64,000 bases of DNA from Sphaerolaimus hirsutus (Eukaryota; Nematoda; Chromadorea; Monhysterida; Sphaerolaimidae), in the NCBI GenBank assembly GCA_964036195.1, contig OZ038458.1, positions 3,100,001-3,164,000 on the forward strand. The letters are read 5' to 3'. Below are positions 59,401 through 64,000 of this stretch, piece by piece. The notes under the pieces are model-generated. The model saw nothing but the letters and a program-made list of their open reading frames with translations, had not been told where the DNA came from and made no database searches. Position 1 is the stretch's first letter. Each line of letters opens with the position of its first letter. Both the position numbers and the translations under genes were made by a program.

Positions 59401-60769
59401 TGGCACCAGATGTTATTTAAACTCGCAATCAATAAAACATTAAAAAAGTATAAATGCAACCTTGCCACGGGGCGGCGACATTTCCCGCTGGAGGCACTCC
59501 CAGACCCTGTCACATGCTCTGTAAAATGTCAAATGTCATGCAAAGTGTCAAAAGTCATGTAAAACGTTTGGCATTTTACCGGGCATTTTTACAGGGTCTG
59601 GGAGTGGCACCGGCGCATCTCGCTTGGCTGGACTCGTTTCAATCGGATTCTGTTCTACCGTCGTTTCGTTGTTCGTTTCCATGGGCTCGACGGAGATTTC
59701 TTGCGGCAGCACCGGCGATTTCCTGGGCATATATGGACTGACTAGCGACGTTTTTTTAATGTGTCGGTGGATAACAAAATTGGGCGTCAATATCAAAAGT
59801 TAGTGGAAAATTTCGCTTGAAGCGTTCGGGTGCGGCGCAAACGGTTTAATCGTGAAACGTAGAACATTTTAAAACTTTTTTTTCTCTAAAAACGGCAAAA
59901 ACTCAGGTAGCAATCAGGATTCTAACGGGATCTTGATCCCGAAACCGCAATCCCGATCCCGAAAAATCAAAAAACGAAACCCGATCCAAAAAAATATTTC
60001 AAATCCTCATCCCAATGCCAAAAAGTTATACAATCCCAATCCCGGAAAAATTGACCAATTTATTTGAATATAAGAATCGCAGGTTTAGTGACTCCTCTCT
60101 ACACTACTACTCAACTATACGTGCCTATTTACCTATTTCTCACTTATATTAAGCGAGTTTTCACCTATCTTTAGCGATTTGCAACCTGTTCTAGCCATTT
60201 TCTTCCTTTTTTTCCTTCTACTCCGCGAAAAAGCCCCCTTTTTCCTTCTGTTTCTTCCATATATTGAACCCCCGCGAACACCCCCACCCCATTTTTTCCA
60301 GCTATCAAACCCTCCGGAGGAGCGATTTACTATCTGTGCGAACCCCCGGAGGGGTCCAAATGCACTGTAGCCCTGGGGGCAGTCCCAAGCCCTGTAAAGT
60401 GTCAAATGCAAAGTAAACTGTCAAATGTAAAGTCAAATGCAAAGTAAAGTGTCAATTGTCATGCCAAGTTCAGTAATTGGGCGTCAATATCAAAAGTTGA
60501 GAATCTTTTCGTTTTTGTTTTGATTGACACTTTACTTTGCATTTGACTTTACATTTGACACTTTACTTTACACTTTACAGGGCTTGGGACTGCCCCCTGG
60601 AGCCGAGCACGTACTTGGGTGCGGCTGGCGAGCGGCGCTCCCGGCTGGACGACGGCAGGGCAGCGAGTTCTCGCTGTGCCCTTTCCCTCTTTGCAGCCAG
60701 GTAGCTGCGCGTCGGGCAAATTCCATGCCCCTTCTCGTCATTGTCGATTTGAATCTCCAGCTTGGCAAC
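44427..60769 (-). CDS. Unrecognised multi-exon gene, Pro/Ser-rich disordered protein (>=627 aa)
   Basis: Thirteen minus-strand exons join with compatible phases: 60769-60615, 59737-59611, 59487-59461, 58336-58210, 57586-57310, 56751-56619, 56245-55996 (3' end least sure), 55203-54956, 49902-49750, 48491-48392, 47476-47420, 44789-44705, 44571-44427 (TGA). Total 628 codons including stop; the true start is upstream or right of the window. The N-terminal part has a charged helix (CPTRSYLAAKRERAQRELAA). Then come long low-complexity segments with SAPILNDFVCWSPGSDDGKL, a tandem PEQPRDNVPP repeat, GQPKKVGFNDSVQVQEYVDD (KKVGF is RVxF-like), and two similar exons carrying PPTP plus a basic run. The C-terminus has SGNDFFAAFGAG, GNNPFANMF (an NPF motif) and a lysine run before ESAWLFGK. 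NPF and FxxF-type motifs would suit endocytic adaptor binding, but I do not recognise the family. Two introns are single transposons. Confidence 0.72.
44572..44704 (-). mobile_element. Small inverted-repeat element acting as a complete 133-bp intron
   Basis: Read on the minus strand the intron begins GTGCCACTCCCTGACCCTG and its acceptor is CATTTTCCAG followed by GGTCTGGGAGTGCC, the inverse of the start. CCATG is repeated on both flanks, as expected for a target duplication. Splicing at GT...AG leaves the last 13 bp of the element in the mRNA, in frame (adds about VWECP). Confidence 0.75.
44851..45297 (+). mobile_element. hAT-like CAGGGACGTATCC element
   Basis: Ends CAGGGACGTATCCAGGATTT and CCTGGATACGTCCTTG; target duplication ACGTAGCT exact (44843-44850, 45298-45305). 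Poly-G/C blocks, GGCGCC arm, core palindrome at 45158-45175. Confidence 0.94.
45766..46437. mobile_element. GAAGGGTGTGCTTCTAAAAG element with AGATCGGTAC repeats
   Basis: Ends GAAGGGTGTGCTTCTAAAAG and its near-complement AGAAGCACACCCTTC. Interior GTAGATCGGTACTTTT units recur at least six times. A GTATGGGTATT tract lies at 45840-45915. Confidence 0.72.
46438..46921. mobile_element. CAGGGTGCGGCAAGTTAGAC element
   Basis: Second copy of the 4131-4750 family; contains a truncated TAGGGTTCAAACG end at 46633-46684. Confidence 0.8.
47573..47765. mobile_element. GCCAGTTCCGCAAGTGG element (right end decayed)
   Basis: GAGCCAGTTCCGCAAGTGGT at left; the right arm TTACTCTTCACTTACCACT fades before the terminal motif. 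Confidence 0.65.
47877..48321 (-). mobile_element. hAT-like CAGGGCCGTATCC element
   Basis: Reverse orientation of the 44851 family; ends CAGGGCCGTATCCAGG and CCTGGATACGTCCCAG. Core palindrome at 47986-48002. Flanking 8-mers do not match. Confidence 0.85.
49228..49668 (-). mobile_element. hAT-like CAGGGCCGTATCC element
   Basis: Ends CAGGGCCGTATCCAGG and CCTGGATACGTCCCTG; target duplication CTCTGGAG exact (49220-49227, 49669-49676). It interrupts a GATAGATAG-family element spanning about 48905-49725. Confidence 0.94.
49927..50171. mobile_element. CCTACACACACTAGTTTTCACC element, copy 3
   Basis: Begins 25 bp beyond the exon 49902-49750, inside the intron of the 44-61 kb gene. Ends as in the other copies. 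Confidence 0.88.
50560..51827. mobile_element. CAGGGGTCTCC element (GATAGATAG family) with nested hAT-like element
   Basis: Left CAGGGGTCTCCAAGATTTTG; right CAGCCCCCCCCTA; target duplication GGGCCCAA exact (50552-50559, 51828-51835). Interrupted by 50751-51515. Confidence 0.88.
50751..51515. mobile_element. hAT-like TAGGGTTCAAACGATA element, ATATCG arms
   Basis: Ends TAGGGTTCAAACGATATATA and TATCGTTTGAACCCTA; target duplication GTTAAAAG exact (50743-50750, 51516-51523). Arms are ATATCGATATCGAATATCG, replacing the CCCGAT arms of sister copies. Confidence 0.94.
52140..52838. mobile_element. hAT-like TAGGGTTGG element with AATCGATT arms
   Basis: Target duplication GTCCCGCT exact (52132-52139, 52839-52846). 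The body matches 11222-11829. Core palindrome at 52669-52686. Confidence 0.93.
52874..53932 (-). mobile_element. hAT-like TAGGGTTGG element with AAACGTTT arms
   Basis: Target duplication GCTGTAAC exact (52866-52873, 53933-53940). Core palindrome at 53021-53038. A nested TATTTACTCGAATAATCCCC element is at 53436-53850. Confidence 0.93.
53945..54403. mobile_element. GATAGATAG-family element, ending GAGACCCCTG
   Basis: CCCCCCAAATCCGCCAGCTA near the left and CTTGGAGACCCCTG at the right end, as in 50560-51827 reversed. Confidence 0.75.
54412..54954. mobile_element. hAT-like TAGGGTTCAAACGGGA element, CCCGAT arms, abutting an exon
   Basis: Target duplication CCTGCCAC exact (54404-54411, 54955-54962). 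The minus-strand exon 55203-54956 ends CAG and its donor GTAGGG is one duplicated G plus the element's TAGGG. Confidence 0.94.
55211..55745. mobile_element. hAT-like TAGGGTTCAAACGGGA element, CCCGAT arms, abutting the same exon
   Basis: Target duplication ACTGTAAG exact (55203-55210, 55746-55753). Read on the minus strand the duplication is CTTACAGT, and its CAG is the acceptor of the exon starting at 55203. Confidence 0.94.
57672..58106 (+). mobile_element. hAT-like CGGACGTATCC element
   Basis: Ends CGGACGTATCCAGGATTT and CCTGGATACGTCCTTG; GGCGCC arm; core palindrome at 57972-57989. Inserted in a truncated ACGCTAGTTGACATCG element. Confidence 0.85.
58681..58891. mobile_element. AGTCCCAAGCCCTG element (MITE)
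   Basis: Ends GGCAGTCCCAAGCCCTGTAA and TTACAGGGCTTGGGACTGCC. Lies in the intron 58337-59460 of the 44-61 kb gene. Confidence 0.82.
59275..59406. mobile_element. AGTCCCAGACCCTG element (MITE)
   Basis: Ends GCAGTCCCAGACCCTGTAAA and TTTACAGGGTCCAGCATTGG. Same intron as the preceding copy. Confidence 0.75.
59488..59610 (-). mobile_element. Second element of the same family acting as a 123-bp intron
   Basis: On the minus strand the intron runs from GTGCCACTCCCAGACCCTG to CAGGGTCTGGGAGTGCCTCCAG, so the terminal inverted repeats supply the donor and almost the acceptor. Both flanking exons are phase 0 here (DAP | REM), and the internal words (CATGACATTTGACA) match the other copies. Confidence 0.75.
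60376..60597. mobile_element. AGTCCCAAGCCCTG element (MITE)
   Basis: Ends GGGCAGTCCCAAGCCCTG and CAGGGCTTGGGACTGCCC; CCTGG flanks both sides. It follows the exon 60769-60615 but lies just inside the intron, beyond the GTACGT donor. Confidence 0.8.
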
Positions 60770-60878
60770 CTGTGGTCAAATGTTGTTTATATAGTGATGG
60801 TGGTTTGGTAGAAATGTGATGCTCAGTGTGTGGGGGAAACTGAAGAAAATTTCAAATTCAACTCATACATTGCAACAG

Positions 60879-61640
60879 GGGTCTCGAATGGGCGGTTGGG
60901 GGGGGGGGGGGGGCCCAAACCGCCCAGCTATCTATCTATCCCGGAGGCCGCTCAGCTATCTATCTATCCCGAGGCAAAATTCCTTCCTTTTCCTTGGCTC
61001 CATTCCTTATCTATAGAGCCAAAATTTAAGGGGCGCCCCCCCCCCGTTCGCCGGACTCTGTATACAATCCGCCCCTCCCCGCGCAAAAATGCTGCGTACG
61101 TGCCTATGCGCAGCGCCATTACCTCATCGCAGGGGTTTTGAATGGGGGGTTAGGGGGTTGGATTACCCCCCCCAAACCGCCCAGCTATCTATCTATCCCA
61201 GTGGCCGCTCAGCTATCTATCGCGGAGGCAATTTTTTTGGCTACTACCCACTAACCCTTAGCACTATATGCTCTTGTATACCCATTTTGAGCCATTTTAC
61301 ACCTACTTTTAGCGTGTTTTCTCCCTGTTCTTCCTTCTACGCCCCGAAAAAGCCTATATATCAAAGCACCACAACCCCCCCCCCCCAGAAACGGTTTCAG
61401 CTATCTATCCCTCCGGAGGAACGATTTGCTATCTATCCAACCACTCGGAGGGTCAAAATTCAAGATAGCCCCGCTTTGCAACCTGATCTACGTGTACTCC
61501 AGCGGTATCTTGAATTTTGACCCTCCGAGTGGTTGGATAGATAGCTGAGCGGCCGTCGGGATGGATAGATAGCTGGAAAAAAAAAATTGGGGGGGGGGGT
61601 GGGGGAGGGTTGTGGTGGTTCGATATATAGGCTATTTCAG
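60879..61640. mobile_element. Cluster of GATAGATAG-family fragments
   Basis: CAGGGGTCTCGAATGGG at 60879, repeated CAGCTATCTATCTATCCC motifs, and inverted copies meeting near 61480-61500. Boundaries not resolved. Confidence 0.6.
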
Positions 61641-61669
61641 GGTGTAGACGGAAGAAAAGGGAGTAAAAG

Positions 61670-62369
61670 TAGGGTTCAAACGGGATACCGATCCCGAGAA
61701 ATTTCGGGATTTTGTGGTCCCGATCCCGAAACCTCAATCCCGATCCCGAAACCTCAATCCCGATCCCGAAATTAGAAAAAGCCAATGCCAATCCCGAGAT
61801 CTTGAAAATACCAATCCCCACGAAAAAAATGCCCCAATCCCGATCCCGGATAAATTCACAGACACGGAAGGTGCCAGAAATGGCACTTTTAAAGAACCAT
61901 TTGGTATGCAGTTTGCAAAAATTTTGTGCGCAAGCGCGCATTTCCCCACCTCCCTCTATATCTCTGTTGCGTGGGCATGGACACCACTACAAATGGATCC
62001 GATACAGTGCCCATTAGCATAGTTTAAGGTTAATACACATGCATATATTGTAGACAGTGGTGTGAATGACAATGCCAGGCAACCCATTGCGCAGTGCTGA
62101 ATTGAATCTATAGCATTGTTCTGTATGCCAATTTGATCCAACGTTTCTGGCGTCCATTGTTTTTGGTGATGTTTTAGGTAATTTTGTGAAAGGTCAGGGA
62201 AAAAAACCCTGAAAACCACATTTTTAGGCCGAAATCACGATCCCGAAAAAACGCAAATCCCGATCCCGAAATCTCAAAAAGGCTATACCGATCCCGAAAG
62301 GCCAATCCCGATCACGAAATCTCAAAAAACCAATCCCGATCCCGAAAAGTCAATCCCGTTTGAACCCTA
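61670..62369. mobile_element. hAT-like TAGGGTTCAAACGGGA element, CCCGAT arms
   Basis: Target duplication AGTAAAAG exact (61662-61669, 62370-62377), inserted into a GATAGATAG-family fragment. A core palindrome variant is at 61924-61941. Confidence 0.93.
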
Positions 62370-62436
62370 AGTAAAAGGGGGAAAAATCGCTAAAAGTAGG
62401 TGTAAAAAGCTCAAAATGGGTATACAAGAGCATATA

Positions 62437-63215
62437 GTAGGGGTGGCCGAAAAAGTTTTTTTTTCAACGACAGGTTGTTTTTTAAACCGTTTTTTTTCAA
62501 AAACAGGTTTAAGGTCGAGGTTTAAAAAAAAACATTTTGGACATCATGTTTAAAAAAAACGTTTAAAAAAAATCAAACTGTCAAACCGTATTCAACTGTC
62601 CAAAATAACCATTTTATGTCGACTTATTACATATATCGGCTTTTGTAGAATGTTTGCGACTTCAAGTGAAGTTGGCCTTGGAATAGTGTTTAAATTAAGT
62701 TACAATAGAAGGCAAATTCATCAGAAGTGATTTTTCACACTGTACAAGTATATAGAGGCATATTGACTGGATATTATATACTACACTAACATATCACGGC
62801 TTATTATGGCACAATAGCATGAACAAATGGAAGATTTTACACTAAAAATGCCGCAAAACCAATGAAAACAACTACAAAAAGTACTGTATTTCCTCAAAAT
62901 ACCCCCCGGGGGGTGATTGTTTCATAGTGGTCCCGAGAGGGGGGGGGGGTTAAACGAGGGGGGGGTATTTCGAGGGGGGGTTATTATTTCACAAGAGAAT
63001 TTTTGAAAACCAAGTACGAAATTGTTGTCTGAAACGTACGCAGACGTCGAAAAATGCAACAAAAACCGCCATTTATAAGGTTCTGTAGACTAATATTAGT
63101 ATGTAGATGGTATGTACACTGTTCTAACGTGACACCAACATTGTTTTAACGTGTGTTCTGCAGTACACAGAACACAAACTACAGTTATTGTCATGTACAC
63201 CGGTGTTGGCTTGGG
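62437..63215. mobile_element. Truncated AAACGTTT-arm element joined to an ACCGTATTTCC-type element
   Basis: 62437-62880 matches the body of 12986-14050; a TACTGTATTTCCTCAAAATA end follows at 62883 with an interior like 25605-26022. No right ends seen. Confidence 0.6.
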
Positions 63216-63555
63216 TTCGGACACTTAGAAAATTTTTATAAAAAACTTTATTCCACCAGAACTATTATCTCAGAAAATTTTGGCTGGTACTGAAATAAAG
63301 TCAAAACGTGTGACTACAAAAGCCATGGGACACCCCCCAGTATAATGCCATGTGGGCTGCGTAAGTGGCCCGCACATTTTTTATACAAAATTTCGTTGCT
63401 GACTTGGGTTCGGACACTTCCTTTATGTACCAGTAAATCTGTCTTTCAAAGCCGGATTTTGGCTTTGAAGACTCTGGCTAGTTGCCAGAGTCCAATTCTC
63501 TTAATAAATCAGATTAGGATAGACTTTTATCACCTCATGTTCTTGATACTTGTTG

Positions 63556-63996
63556 GTTGAGTTAACAATCATTTTCCTCAGTTCCTCACACATGTGCATC
63601 ACTCAAGCACAGTTTGCATGCGATTTTGGGAATCCAGCAGTGTGTAGGGCACTGGGAACAACCAGGACAGTTACAGGGGGTTGTGGGGATTTTTTTATTC
63701 TCACCCCTATTCAAGGAAACCCCCCAAACTCAAGACACTTAAGAGCAAAAATGTAAATTCAAAAAATGTAAAAATTTAGTAGTAGAAAGGTAACATACAC
63801 ACAATAATTTTTTGCACTTAAACACCTCTAGTTTTGGAAGGTTTCCTTGAAAAGGGGTGTGTATAAAAGATTCCCCACAACCCCCTCTAACTGTCCTGGT
63901 TGTTCCCAGTGCCCTTCACACTGCTGAATGCCCAAAATCGCCAACTGTGCTTGAGTGATGCACATGTGTGAGGAACTGAGGAAAATGATTGTTAAC
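63556..63996. mobile_element. Long-armed hairpin element at the right edge
   Basis: GAGTTAACAATCATTTTCCT at left is matched in reverse at the right, with arms of roughly 165 bp including AACCAGGACAGTTA and its counterpart. Spacer about 110 bp. Confidence 0.82.
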
Positions 63997-64000
63997 TCGC

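Overview
This is a eukaryotic, animal nuclear window. Genes are split into short exons with GT-AG introns, and most of the rest is non-autonomous DNA transposons. No rRNA, tRNA, CRISPR or bacterial operon structure was seen. The genes (a short tropomyosin, a WWOX-like dehydrogenase, an Mpv17-family membrane protein) point to an invertebrate metazoan, but I cannot place the lineage from sequence alone.

Layout. (1) 1.7-6.9 kb, minus strand: five exons of a WWOX-like short-chain dehydrogenase, running off the left edge. (2) 10.8-14.5 kb, minus: four phase-consistent exons of an MPV17L2-like protein; its first exon was not found. (3) 14.6-18.3 kb, plus: an eight-exon MULE-type transposase gene with candidate terminal repeats. 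(4) 18.5-26 kb: a transposon graveyard including a nest at least four layers deep. (5) 27.3-41.4 kb, plus: a low-molecular-weight tropomyosin gene with a same-size exon pair at the exon-4 position and two same-size alternative last exons. One intron is a 6.2-kb minisatellite of about 54/55 bp, roughly 113 copies, that repeatedly duplicates the splice donor. (6) 44.4-60.8 kb, minus: at least 13 exons (627 codons, all phases compatible) of an unrecognised, largely disordered protein. (7) 61-64 kb: more transposons and a hairpin element.

The most unusual content is the transposons. Many families have hAT-like ends (TAGGG or CAGGG) and 8-bp target-site duplications that I could read directly for about 17 copies. 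Inside the ends, their arms are expansions of short words, with the reverse complement of the word in the opposite arm: CCCGAT, CCCGGT, ATATCG, ACCGTA, AAACGTTT, AATCGATT, CACCGGTGC, GGCGCC. Several families with unrelated arms share the same GC-rich core palindrome. Different arms occur behind the same terminal repeat, so the arms look modular.

These elements interact with the genes. Two introns of the 44-61 kb gene are essentially single copies of a small inverted-repeat element. In the same gene one donor and one acceptor are built from a hAT terminus or its target-site duplication. One MPV17L2 intron is almost entirely one hAT element. The window therefore looks like a genome where transposon insertion supplies introns. 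All identifications are by eye; no database search was run.
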